Part shown: piece after piece, positions 26,196-34,822 of the stretch
Layout of the letters: every line of letters starts with the position of its first letter
How positions within the stretch are numbered: the stretch's first letter is position 1
Origin: Pelolinea sp.
GTDB lineage: Bacteria; Chloroflexota; Anaerolineae; Anaerolineales; Anaerolineaceae
Direction of reading: 5' to 3'
Length of the DNA: 60,185 bases
NCBI GenBank assembly: GCA_030692365.1
Contig: JAUYCC010000009.1
Coordinates: 1 to 60,185, forward strand
Made by a program: the position numbers and the translations under genes
Notes under the pieces: model-generated
Seen by the model: only the letters and a program-made list of their open reading frames with translations
Told to the model about the DNA's origin: nothing
Database searches by the model: none

Positions 26196-27920
26196 TTATT
26201 CAAGCATGGCTTCCAAAAATGCCTGTTCGGTTTCTTTGGTCCATTCCCTGCCGTTTTTGAGTTTAGCGTATACATCAGGAAGGATATTCTTTAAATCCTG
26301 AACGCTTGTTAAGGGAAGCGGTTTGATATTGGGAAAAATGATAACCTTTCCGGGAAATGTGGCATCCATCAATGCCTGCAGCCCGACTTTTACCGCCTCC
26401 AGTGAACCGACCGCGGCTACAGAACGGTTGGTGGACAACTGGCCTGCTTCCACTTCATTCAGCATGGTAATCATATCCTCAATGCTGGATGCAGAATGGC
26501 CGATGACGCGGGCATCCTTAAAAATGGCGTCGTTCAAATCCAGTTGCGCGGTGGTGCCACGCGCTATGCCCGCGAAGATGTTCATTACACCCTTGGGCGC
26601 CAGCCACCGGGTGGCTTCTGAAATTACAGCCGGGATGGGCGCGAGCATGATGATGTCGTCGAATCCCTGAAGATTAAACTGCGCCATGGCTTTTTCATAT
26701 TCTTCTTTTTTGGTCGGGTTTACGCACAGCCATTCAATATCTTTTTCCCGAGCTTCAGCGGAATAGGAATCATCCAGGTCTTTCAGGCGGTCATCGCTGA
26801 CATCTGAACACACGATCATTTCTGGAGGATTGGCGGTTTCAATGGCGTGCTGGACATGCATGCGCCCCATAGGACCGCCTGCGCCGACGAACATCGCATT
26901 GCCGCCTTTCTTCAGTGCCGAGCGCACGGGGGTGTGGTTGTAAAGCCCGGCGATATCAGTTTCAGTTCCGCCTACGAATACCCAGCGGTTGTAATGGATT
27001 CGGCCGACGTCAATATTGACCGAGCGTGTCAGTTTGTCTTCCGCTGAAAAAGCCATAACCCCTTTAAAAGCCAGATATGGACTGGTTCTTTCGATCAGGT
27101 CTGCGGACGGTGAGAGCAGAACGATATCGTCAGCCAGATCGCCGGCCGTAGGCTCGCCTGAGATTTCAGGCAGTTTATTTATCTCAACAACCTTGATGCC
27201 AAGTGTTTTTGCCTGCTGACGTAGCCAGGTTCCCAAAGCGCCATCCACATGAGTCAGCTTTATCACTGCCGGATGGGATTTTTCATCGAATCCCTGGCTG
27301 ATGGAATACGCGTGGGTTTCCGGCCCGATGAACCAGGCGGTTCCTTCATCCTTTAACGCGGTGCGATACTGGAGGTAATAGGCAGCGATGACACAAGCCC
27401 AAGGTTCGACCAGGGCAGATTCCGCATAACCGGTTTGAGGCTTAATTGGAATCAAGTAATTCCCGTGGTCGCCATTCAATACGCGCTGGTCAATCACGTT
27501 ATATTCCGAAAGCCCGCCCTGAATTTCGTAACCATACGCGTAACCGACGCCGTTAACAAATATATCTGCCTGAAGGATGAAACGATCACCCGGGCGGTAT
27601 TGGTTCTTGAGGTTTTTACCTACCCCAACCACGGTCATTGAAACCTCATGGCCAAGCACCACCGGGTTTTCTTTCATTTTGCGATAAATGCGTGGGTGCT
27701 CTTCACCTAGTTTGATGATCTTGATATCCGAGAAGCACAAACCGCAAGCATCATGGCGTACCAGCAGTTCATCCTGACCATAGGTCGGCATGGGTTTTTC
27801 GATAAATTTACCGTCCATACCCAGGTTTTCCAATCCGGCGCCGTACAAAGGCCAAAGGCGATTAGTCTTCTTTACGGGCGCAGGACCTTCACGATAGGTT
27901 TCATATTTGCTTTTTGGCAT
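26196..27920 (-). CDS. Long zinc-dependent alcohol dehydrogenase-like protein with a central insert
   Basis: A 574-aa medium-chain dehydrogenase, much longer than the usual 340-410. It has the catalytic zinc residues Cys62 (GLCFSD), His91-Glu92 (GHE) and Glu172 (VEPWAC). There is no four-cysteine structural zinc loop. Between about 190 and 340 is an extra domain with its own beta-alpha pattern before the cofactor-binding Rossmann motif VGAGGPMGRMHVQHA. L-sorbose-1-phosphate reductase-like proteins are the nearest type I recognise. It probably oxidises or reduces a sugar phosphate or polyol. It is cotranscribed with two SDRs downstream and a PHP protein upstream. Confidence 0.8.
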   Translation of the reverse strand: MPKSKYETYREGPAPVKKTNRLWPLYGAGLENLGMDGKFIEKPMPTYGQDELLVRHDACGLCFSDIKIIKLGEEHPRIYRKMKENPVVLGHEVSMTVVGVGKNLKNQYRPGDRFILQADIFVNGVGYAYGYEIQGGLSEYNVIDQRVLNGDHGNYLIPIKPQTGYAESALVEPWACVIAAYYLQYRTALKDEGTAWFIGPETHAYSISQGFDEKSHPAVIKLTHVDGALGTWLRQQAKTLGIKVVEINKLPEISGEPTAGDLADDIVLLSPSADLIERTSPYLAFKGVMAFSAEDKLTRSVNIDVGRIHYNRWVFVGGTETDIAGLYNHTPVRSALKKGGNAMFVGAGGPMGRMHVQHAIETANPPEMIVCSDVSDDRLKDLDDSYSAEAREKDIEWLCVNPTKKEEYEKAMAQFNLQGFDDIIMLAPIPAVISEATRWLAPKGVMNIFAGIARGTTAQLDLNDAIFKDARVIGHSASSIEDMITMLNEVEAGQLSTNRSVAAVGSLEAVKVGLQALMDATFPGKVIIFPNIKPLPLTSVQDLKNILPDVYAKLKNGREWTKETEQAFLEAMLE

Positions 27921-27923
27921 TTC

Positions 27924-29288
27924 TTAATCCTCGTTTAATTTCAACCTGGCAAGCACTTCTTCAGGCGTCATATCAGTGGTAATTCCTTCAAAACCAGCTA
28001 ACGCTTTTCCATAAGATGAGATCATTCGGCCAGCGGATGTGAAAAATTCGTTCTTTGATTTTCTGTCTTTGAAGTATTTTAACGCCCATGGGCTTTGATA
28101 TCCCATCTCCCAGCGTTTTTGCATTTGGGTATGACCGTAGAGGAAATCCGCCCCTTTAATAAACTCATCTTTGAGCGGCACGAGCTCTGGTATATTAAAA
28201 TCATCAACCATCTTTTGTCCGAAGCTGTTCATTTCGGTACCGACCAGGATAGGAAGGTCCAGGTCCGCAGCAACCCGGGTAACGTGGTAAAGGTTTTCAA
28301 GTTTTAAAGCCTTCTCTTTTGGGTCCTTAAAATTCCAGTTGCGTTCCGGAATGACGTTGATCGCCGCAGTGCCTTTGTCAATTAAAACTCCCAGTAATTT
28401 TTCAATTGCCTGTTCACCAGGTGTAGTACCGTCCAGCCACGCCGCGCATGGCATCGCCTGGCATGCGAACACCACACGATAGAATTCATCAATCAGTGGG
28501 AAGGTATCCGCTGTCGGCTGGATATACCCAACCCCACCGCGTTTCATCAGTTTTTTACGGATGGTATTCTGAAAAACTTCAGGATCCTCCATCTCATTTT
28601 GGATCGCTTCGAGCGGCATGCCCAGCTTATCACTCCAGTATTGGGCAGGGTTTTCAAATTCCGCACAGGCTTCATCGGCGATTTTTGTCACAATATGGCG
28701 CTCCGTCGCGTTCCCGGAGGGGGTCATGGGAAGAATATCGCGCTCAAAGTCAATTATTAAGGGATCAAGAAACTGATTGATTTTTTCCAGGATACGGCAG
28801 TTCCTTTGCGCCACGCGTAGACGGATATCCTCAAGGATGCGATTTGCGGTTGCCGGCGCGGAACTCGAGGTGAAACCGATGCCCATATGGTAGTAAACGC
28901 CCGGCTCACCGGGGGAGTTGATTTCAATCTCCGCGAATTCCGGAATAAACACCCTTGTTTCCATACCTGCTGTGCCGCGTATACCTAAATATTCACAGGC
29001 GTCCAAGAATTCATCCACTCCGTCGAGAACATCAAAGTCCACCACGCCCATAAATTTAAGACCGTTCCTTTTTCCAAGCCAGGCAAGGTGGGTAGGTGAA
29101 TAACCATAACCGTTGTAAGAAAAGAAAGAATGGCAATGCAGGTTGGCGACTTCCCGCTCAGGTTCAATGGAAACATCACCGTTGCGGGCTAATTCATTCA
29201 GCGCCTCCAGGCTTTCTTTACGAACTTGCCGGTCGAAGTCATCCAGCCTGGATTCCAGATTCTTAATTATTTTTTCTGATACTGCCAT
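27924..29288 (-). CDS. PHP-domain metal-dependent hydrolase-like protein
   Basis: A 454-aa protein. After about 45 helical residues comes NLHCHSFFSYNGYGYSP (about 49-65), the first metal-binding motif of the PHP fold (HxH, His51 and His53). This is followed by GVVDFDVLDGVDEFLDAC and AGMETRVFIPE, which match further PHP strands and ligands. PHP proteins hydrolyse phosphate esters, as histidinol phosphatase does, or trim nucleic acids. Here, between a class II aldolase and an alcohol dehydrogenase, a sugar-phosphate phosphatase or lactone/cyclic phosphate hydrolase is more likely. It is longer than most stand-alone PHP phosphatases, with an uncharacterised C-terminal half. Confidence 0.75.
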   Translation of the reverse strand: MAVSEKIIKNLESRLDDFDRQVRKESLEALNELARNGDVSIEPEREVANLHCHSFFSYNGYGYSPTHLAWLGKRNGLKFMGVVDFDVLDGVDEFLDACEYLGIRGTAGMETRVFIPEFAEIEINSPGEPGVYYHMGIGFTSSSAPATANRILEDIRLRVAQRNCRILEKINQFLDPLIIDFERDILPMTPSGNATERHIVTKIADEACAEFENPAQYWSDKLGMPLEAIQNEMEDPEVFQNTIRKKLMKRGGVGYIQPTADTFPLIDEFYRVVFACQAMPCAAWLDGTTPGEQAIEKLLGVLIDKGTAAINVIPERNWNFKDPKEKALKLENLYHVTRVAADLDLPILVGTEMNSFGQKMVDDFNIPELVPLKDEFIKGADFLYGHTQMQKRWEMGYQSPWALKYFKDRKSKNEFFTSAGRMISSYGKALAGFEGITTDMTPEEVLARLKLNED

Positions 29289-29303
29289 CCGGTCATTGCC
29301 CTT

Positions 29304-30062
29304 TCAGGATTCCATTGAAATCTGTTTTCGGCGGTAAGCTTCATCCGGGCGGGTCTCAATACGCTTGGCCTGTTGCCCGGTCAGGAACCTGGGTCCGCCC
29401 ATTGTGAATGTTCCCAAAAGCGTGCAGGCCCATTTGTCGGCGGTCAGGGAGATGCTCATCACATCCGTTGGCGACTGCCCAAGCGCTACCATGCCGTGAT
29501 TTTCCATCAGGATCAGTTTGGGCGCGTATCCAAATTTATCCAAATAACGCCGCAGTTCATCCCTCACCGCGTGGGCAAGCGTCAAACCGGGGTCCAAATA
29601 GGGTACAACCGCGGGCATCTCGCCGCAGCCCACGATCTCATCCGGGTAAATATGTTGCGTAAAAGGGCGTGCCCCTTCTTTGCTGCACAAAATGGACATA
29701 ACCGAAATGGGATGGGTATGCCCAATCCATTTAATGCCGCCTTCATAAATACACAACGCGTGCAAAAAAGTCTCGACCGATGGTTTGCTCATTGAAGAGT
29801 CAACCAGGGAGCTTTTCAGACCTTCCTCTACACCAGCGTCGTCCAGTTGCCTGTCATCCAGTAACTCCAGCACACGTTTCCCCTGTACGCGGCTAAATCC
29901 GCTTTCAGTGATGGTCGAAAGCTGGCTGCCAGAGGCTTTTACCCAAAATGTGCCGTCTTCGCAGTCCGCACTGGTATTGCCTTCACCCAGGATAGCCAGA
30001 TTGAATGCGGGATTCGCGAGTTCCCTGGATAATTCAATCAGTTTGGTTAGTTTTTCATCCAT
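29304..30062 (-). CDS. Class II aldolase, rhamnulose-1-phosphate/fuculose-phosphate type
   Basis: A 252-aa zinc aldolase or epimerase of the AraD/FucA/RhaD family. It has LGEGNTSADCEDGTFWVKAS (24-43), the zinc ligands in GHTHP (His115, His117) and ENHGM (His189), and a catalytic-type Glu in SVETFLH (Glu97). RhaD-type enzymes cleave a ketose 1-phosphate to dihydroxyacetone phosphate and an aldehyde. The neighbouring rhamnulokinase-like kinase and rhamnose mutarotase-like gene on the other strand support that role. In bifunctional RhaAD the aldolase is fused to an SDR; here the SDRs are separate genes. Confidence 0.85.
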   Translation of the reverse strand: MDEKLTKLIELSRELANPAFNLAILGEGNTSADCEDGTFWVKASGSQLSTITESGFSRVQGKRVLELLDDRQLDDAGVEEGLKSSLVDSSMSKPSVETFLHALCIYEGGIKWIGHTHPISVMSILCSKEGARPFTQHIYPDEIVGCGEMPAVVPYLDPGLTLAHAVRDELRRYLDKFGYAPKLILMENHGMVALGQSPTDVMSISLTADKWACTLLGTFTMGGPRFLTGQQAKRIETRPDEAYRRKQISMES

Positions 30063-30112
30063 GGGCTACCTTCCCGTATATTGTATTTTGTTGTTGAAAA
30101 TCATGTTTGCTA

Positions 30113-31303
30113 TTACATCCAGGCTTTGCTCGGATTTTCTATCAGTTGGTTGAGAGTTTCCAGAAATCTGGCTGCCGGCGCGCCATCAATCACACGATGA
30201 TCGCAGGTTAAAGCCAAACCCACCACACTGCGGATATAAATTTCGCCATCTTTCACCGCAGGAGATTCCCGTATGCGGCCGATGCCTAAAATGGCCACCT
30301 GGGGCGGGTTGATGATCGGAGTGAAAAAGTCAATGCCTAATGTACCCAGGTTAGAAAGGGTAAAAGTGCCTCCCGTAAGTTCATCGGGCGTTACGCTACC
30401 GCTCATAGCTTTTTCCACTATCACTTTTCGTTGGTTCGCAATCTGGCGAACAGTTAGCTGGTCAGTATCCCGCAGGACAGGCACAATTAACCCCCGGTCG
30501 GTATCCACAGCCAAAGCAAGGTTCACGCTTCTATTCAAAATGAGCTGTCCGTTTTCAAAGGTGGAATTCATTTGGGGATGTTGCATTAGCGCAACGCAAA
30601 CAATGTGGATAAAGAAATCGGTAAAGGTAGGGCGTATATCGCTTTCGGATAATTCAACCAACACCTGGTTCCGTAAAGTAACCAGACCGGTCGCGTCAGT
30701 TTCGCGCATATAACTCACTGGCACGGTCCCCTGGTGGCTTTCCAACATACGTTTTGCGATCACCTGTCGGATATGGCTCATGGGCGCAGATTCAGTTCTA
30801 GCTGTGGGCTGGGCTTTTTCCATAAGCAGGCGCGCGTCGCGTTCCACCACCATCCCGCGCATACCGGTTGGAACGGTATGAGATAGATCAAAGTTTTTCT
30901 CATTGGCCAGTTTTCTGGCACGCGGGCTGGCAAAAAGCCGGTTGGCTGATTTGCTATCCACCGGCGCTTTTTGCTCCACTGGAGCTGATTCGACCTGAAT
31001 AATTATTTCCTCCGTAATTTGCGGTTCCGCTTTGTCTGCTTCTGATTTCTGAGGAAAAGTTTCGCCTTCTCTGAGGATTTTCCCAATCACCGAACGGACC
31101 GTAATTTCGGTCTGCGGTTTGGCATATACCTCAAAAAGGGTGCCGCTTTCCGGCGATTCCACTTCCAGTGATGCTTTATCGGTTTCAACTGTAAAAAGCG
31201 CTTCGCCTTTAACTACCTTGTCACCGGGTTTTTTAAGCCATTCCAACAGATGAAGGGAATCGGATGTTTGGCTGAGGGGCGGAACGAGAATATCAACTGG
31301 CAT
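30113..31303 (-). CDS. Dihydrolipoamide acyltransferase (E2), complex 1
   Basis: A 396-aa E2. The N-terminal lipoyl domain has the lysine in ETDKA (Lys43), a linker, one peripheral subunit-binding domain (FASPRARKLANEKNFDL, about 125-160) and a C-terminal acyltransferase domain with the catalytic DHRVIDG. It follows E1beta by 14 bases with an AAGGAG ribosome-binding site. It is clearly diverged from the other E2 of the operon, so the two complexes probably handle different substrates or sit at different steps. Confidence 0.9.
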   Translation of the reverse strand: MPVDILVPPLSQTSDSLHLLEWLKKPGDKVVKGEALFTVETDKASLEVESPESGTLFEVYAKPQTEITVRSVIGKILREGETFPQKSEADKAEPQITEEIIIQVESAPVEQKAPVDSKSANRLFASPRARKLANEKNFDLSHTVPTGMRGMVVERDARLLMEKAQPTARTESAPMSHIRQVIAKRMLESHQGTVPVSYMRETDATGLVTLRNQVLVELSESDIRPTFTDFFIHIVCVALMQHPQMNSTFENGQLILNRSVNLALAVDTDRGLIVPVLRDTDQLTVRQIANQRKVIVEKAMSGSVTPDELTGGTFTLSNLGTLGIDFFTPIINPPQVAILGIGRIRESPAVKDGEIYIRSVVGLALTCDHRVIDGAPAARFLETLNQLIENPSKAWM

Positions 31304-31317
31304 GGTGTCTCGCTCCT

Positions 31318-32331
31318 TTACAGCAAGCTTTCGACTGCTGAAATAATTTTGGCTTCATTCTGCAAGTATTCCTTTTCGAGCACCGGTGCGAATGGCGGAG
31401 GTACGTCGGGCGATGCCAGGCGTTTGATGGGTGCATCCAGCCATTCAAAAACTTCGTCGGCTGCCAGCGCCGCGATCTCCGCACCCCAGCCGTTGGTGAG
31501 ATTGTCCTCTTCTACAATCATCAAGCGACCGGTTTTTCTGACGGAATCAAAAATAAGGTCCTTGTCCAACGGCACCAGTGTGCGTGGATCAATAACTTCC
31601 ACCTCAATGCCCTTTAGCACCAGCTTGTCTGCTGCTGCGAGGGATTCATACAGCATACGGTGGGTTGCGACGATGGTCAGGTCTTTACCCTCGCGCCGGA
31701 TAATACCCTTGCCAATAGGAACCAAATATTCCTCATCCGGTACTTCACCCACTGGGCTGAGCGCTCCGACCTCGGAGCGTTGGCCTTTTGAACCGTAAAG
31801 CAGCTTGTGTTCAAAAAAAAGTACCGGGTTGCCGTCGCGCACAGCTGATTTGAGCAAGCCCTTGGCGTCGTACGCCGTTGAAGGGGCTACTACTTTAAGG
31901 CCGGGTACATGCGTGAAAAAGCCTTCCAGATTCTGGGCGTGCTGCGAACCGCGCCGGGTTGAACCGACAGGGGCGCGCATTACCATGGGTACCGAAACCT
32001 GCCCGCCGGACATGTAGCGCAACTTGGCGGCTTCATTGGCCAGCTGGTCCATCATGCAGAACAGAAAGTCGCCATACTGCACATCCGCAATAGGCCGCAT
32101 GCCTGCTACAGCTGCGCCAATCGCCATACCGCACAGCGCAATTTCTGAAATGGGTGTATCAATCACGCGTCCATGCCCAAATTCTTTGGATAGCCCCAAA
32201 GTAACAGTAAACGCGCCGCCAAAACCGCCTTCGATATCAATATCTTCACCGATACAAAACACGCGTTCATCGCGCCGCATCTCTTCGCGGATGGCTTCCC
32301 TGAGTGCTTCAACTATGGATAATTTTGCCAT
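31318..32331 (-). CDS. E1 beta subunit of acetoin/2-oxoacid dehydrogenase-type complex 1
   Basis: A 337-aa thiamine diphosphate-dependent E1 beta subunit, normal length. Visible motifs are GEDIDIEGGFGGAFTVT near residue 28 (Glu interacting with the thiamine ring), YGDFLFCMMDQLANEAAKLR and MVMRAPVG. It pairs with the E1alpha encoded 2 bases upstream. By motif it sits with acetoin dehydrogenase AcoB and pyruvate dehydrogenase PdhB. Confidence 0.9.
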   Translation of the reverse strand: MAKLSIVEALREAIREEMRRDERVFCIGEDIDIEGGFGGAFTVTLGLSKEFGHGRVIDTPISEIALCGMAIGAAVAGMRPIADVQYGDFLFCMMDQLANEAAKLRYMSGGQVSVPMVMRAPVGSTRRGSQHAQNLEGFFTHVPGLKVVAPSTAYDAKGLLKSAVRDGNPVLFFEHKLLYGSKGQRSEVGALSPVGEVPDEEYLVPIGKGIIRREGKDLTIVATHRMLYESLAAADKLVLKGIEVEVIDPRTLVPLDKDLIFDSVRKTGRLMIVEEDNLTNGWGAEIAALAADEVFEWLDAPIKRLASPDVPPPFAPVLEKEYLQNEAKIISAVESLL

Positions 32332-32333
32332 GT

Positions 32334-33305
32334 CTACTCCTTGAAAACATCCGTATAAGTTGTCGCCGGATCGGGCAGCGGGCTGCTCTCGGCAAAGGCG
32401 ATCGCTTCATCAATTTCATTTTCAATCTTTTCCCGGATCTGAGCCAGGTCAGTGTCACTGGCATGCTTGCCTTCCAGCAGCCACCGTTCAAACCGCGGGA
32501 TGGGGTCTTTTTTTAGCCATTCCTGTTCTTCTTCCTTGGAACGGTAACCTCGCGGGTCAGATCGCGAATGGCCGCATTGGCGATAGGTTTTGCATTCCAC
32601 CAGAGTAGGCCCTTCGCCTCTGCGGGCGCGCTCAACCGCTTCGGCGCAGGTTTCAGCAACTGCCATTACATCGTTGCCATCAACTACTACTCCGGGCATG
32701 CCATAAGCGCAGGCGCGATCAGCGACATTATCTACCCTGAAGGTCATACTGAAAGGGGTGGATGCGGCATACAAGTTGTTTTCACATACAAACACTACCG
32801 GCAGATCATAGATGGCTGCGGCGTTTAAGGCTTCGTGCCAGGCGCCTTCGTTGGCAGCGCCGTCACCGAAGAAGCAAACGGTTACCCCGCCATTCTTCTG
32901 CATCTTTTGCGCCAAAGCAGCTCCGGCGGCGATGGGCACATTGCCGCCCACAATGGCGATGGCCGGGAACATGCCCACATTGATGTCACCCACGTGCATG
33001 GAACCGCCCTTGCCTTTGCAGCATCCGTCTGCTTTACCGTAGAGTTCAGCCATGATACTTTTAATGGATACACCTTTGGCAATCGCGTGTCCGTGCGGTC
33101 GGTGTGTGCTGAGCATATAATCGCTGTCTTTCAGATTAGCGCATACCCCTACGGCCACAGCCTCCTGGCCGATGTATAAATGCAAAGTGGAAGGGATGAG
33201 GCCTTTCATATATAACTCATTGACCCGCTCCTCAAACCGGCGGATCAACACCATGCGGTGGTATATACCCAAATAATCAGTTTTTTTCAAGGAATTTTCT
33301 GTCAT
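32334..33305 (-). CDS. E1 alpha subunit of acetoin/2-oxoacid dehydrogenase-type complex 1
   Basis: A 323-aa E1 alpha subunit like AcoA/PdhA. The thiamine diphosphate motif is GDG (147-149) through NN (176-177), and STHRPHGHAIAKG and GKGGSMH are typical. It lacks the phosphorylation-loop extension of mitochondrial enzymes. It is the second gene of the operon, 89 bases after the RLP, with a 12-bp hairpin between them. The ribosome-binding site is poor (A-rich), which may lower its translation relative to the RLP. Confidence 0.9.
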   Translation of the reverse strand: MTENSLKKTDYLGIYHRMVLIRRFEERVNELYMKGLIPSTLHLYIGQEAVAVGVCANLKDSDYMLSTHRPHGHAIAKGVSIKSIMAELYGKADGCCKGKGGSMHVGDINVGMFPAIAIVGGNVPIAAGAALAQKMQKNGGVTVCFFGDGAANEGAWHEALNAAAIYDLPVVFVCENNLYAASTPFSMTFRVDNVADRACAYGMPGVVVDGNDVMAVAETCAEAVERARRGEGPTLVECKTYRQCGHSRSDPRGYRSKEEEQEWLKKDPIPRFERWLLEGKHASDTDLAQIREKIENEIDEAIAFAESSPLPDPATTYTDVFKE

Positions 33306-33331
33306 TTTTTTTCTTAAAAGATTAATATTGA

Positions 33332-33376
33332 AAGAGCGTATGGTGTGACTTTGAACTTAATACCCCATACGCTCTT
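33332..33376 (-). other. Intercistronic hairpin between RLP and E1 alpha
   Basis: AAGAGCGTATGG (33332-33343) and CCATACGCTCTT (33365-33376) form a perfect 12-bp stem with a 21-base loop, directly after the RLP stop. No U run follows in the minus direction, so it probably stabilises or processes the RLP part of the transcript, or acts as a weak attenuator, and does not terminate fully. Confidence 0.65.
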
Positions 33377-33394
33377 CATAATCTGCTATTGATT

Positions 33395-34747
33395 TTAAAG
33401 GTCTAAATTCTTGTCCGCGTATTCCGGGTTGAATTCTTTGCTAACATAACCCCAATAGGTTTGAGGGCGCTTGCGGATGCCCCATTTCTCGATGGCGACC
33501 TTGAGCTCTTCATGGTCTTTGGCGTATTCCGAGAGCTTCATGTCTTTCATACTGGCATCAATGGCCTGCCGCCAGGCTTTTGCACCAGCCGTGTAACCTG
33601 ACGGGTGGCCGAGCATGCCGCCGCCAGCCGGGATGATCATGTCGGGGCCGAACTCTTCCATCAGCGCAGGCATGAGGCCGGGATACATCCCTGCGGCCGG
33701 CATCGGGAAGGTTTGCTTGATGTTATAGAAGGGCGCTATCAGTTCCTGATAGTTGCGGGCGCATTCCTCTGGTGAAGAAGCGGGGATTGTGGTCCAGATA
33801 CAGGGTGAAAGCATCATATCCGCGCCGCACAGGCGGCAGAGCTTGGAATAGGTGGGGAAGTTGATATGCTGCAACCCTGCCAGCATGTGAGAAATGTGCA
33901 GCAGGATAGGTACATTAATTTCCGGATCTTCAGAAAGGGCTTTCAGGGCAGCTGGTCCGCAGGAGTAGGCCAGCAGCAAGCCTTCAGCACCGAGTTGAAC
34001 TGCTCGTTTAGCTTTGGGGATGAGGTTTTCATAGGAATCGGTAATGCTGAGCATGTAGGTCAGGCGCTTGCCGGTTTCTTTTTCGGCTTTATCAACGGCT
34101 TTAAGGACTGCTTCGAGGCGTTTTTCCCAGGGGGAGTTTTCCAAGTCGGCCAGCATCTCGTCATCTTTGGCAAAATCTGCGCCGCCCAAGGCGGTCTGGA
34201 AGACCTGGTCTGCGGTCTGTTGGGGAGTCATGCCCATTTTGGGTTTGATGATATGCAGAACCATTGGGCGGTCTTTAACACCTTTTAATTCGCGCAGTCC
34301 GGAAATACCAAACTTGGGGCCTTTAAAGCGATTAACTAATTCCGGAGGATAATACACATCTAAAAGTTTGACCTTCTTGCTGAAGACAAAGGCATTGCCG
34401 GCAATGGTAAGTAGCATCATGGGCACGTTGATGTTGACATCCCATGCATCAATCGGGAAGCCAAGTTGAATGACGGCCGCTTTCTTGTGCTTGTTTTCGG
34501 TAGGTATCTCATAATATCCGAGGACCTTGCTGGTCAGTTTTTCACGAACTTCACCGGTGTCCTCTTTGACGCGCATCCAGCTGGAGGTTGAGCCTTCCAG
34601 CGCCATGCGCTGAACCTGTTGCAGGTGTTCGAGCCAATCCTGGTCTTCCTGTGTATCTTCTATATAATAGGTGGCTACGATATAGCGGTTGTGGTTGACG
34701 CTTTCGAGCATGAAATTGAACATATCGGGGTCAAACAGTCTTTTCAT
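33395..34747 (-). CDS. RuBisCO-like protein (form IV large-subunit homologue)
   Basis: A 450-aa member of the RuBisCO large-subunit superfamily; start at 34747 because AGAGGAGAG lies just upstream of that ATG. It keeps the carbamylation lysine and metal ligands in GGADFAKDDE (Lys194, Asp196, Glu197), the lysines in IKPKMG (Lys168, Lys170), an Asn in AGN (Asn118), Trp57, and the GGG phosphate loop (375-377). It has lost other residues needed for CO2 fixation. The loop-6 lysine region is replaced (SPCIWTTIPA). The H-x-H-R motif reads HISH (284-287). The SGG phosphate motif reads AAG. So it is a form IV enzyme, probably an enolase, isomerase or transcarboxylase-type catalyst on a sugar-derived phosphate. 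First gene of an 11-gene catabolic operon. Confidence 0.92.
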   Translation of the reverse strand: MKRLFDPDMFNFMLESVNHNRYIVATYYIEDTQEDQDWLEHLQQVQRMALEGSTSSWMRVKEDTGEVREKLTSKVLGYYEIPTENKHKKAAVIQLGFPIDAWDVNINVPMMLLTIAGNAFVFSKKVKLLDVYYPPELVNRFKGPKFGISGLRELKGVKDRPMVLHIIKPKMGMTPQQTADQVFQTALGGADFAKDDEMLADLENSPWEKRLEAVLKAVDKAEKETGKRLTYMLSITDSYENLIPKAKRAVQLGAEGLLLAYSCGPAALKALSEDPEINVPILLHISHMLAGLQHINFPTYSKLCRLCGADMMLSPCIWTTIPASSPEECARNYQELIAPFYNIKQTFPMPAAGMYPGLMPALMEEFGPDMIIPAGGGMLGHPSGYTAGAKAWRQAIDASMKDMKLSEYAKDHEELKVAIEKWGIRKRPQTYWGYVSKEFNPEYADKNLDL

Positions 34748-34822
34748 AATTTCTCTCCTCTGATTTTTTATAATACTGCTGAAATTAGCCCAAGTCATTT
34801 CAGGAGATCATTTCCTGCCTTT

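Noticed and set aside
33395-34747. Carbon-fixing RuBisCO
   Set aside because: The loop-6 lysine region, the HIHR motif and the SGG loop are replaced, there is no phosphoribulokinase or small subunit nearby, and the context is sugar catabolism.
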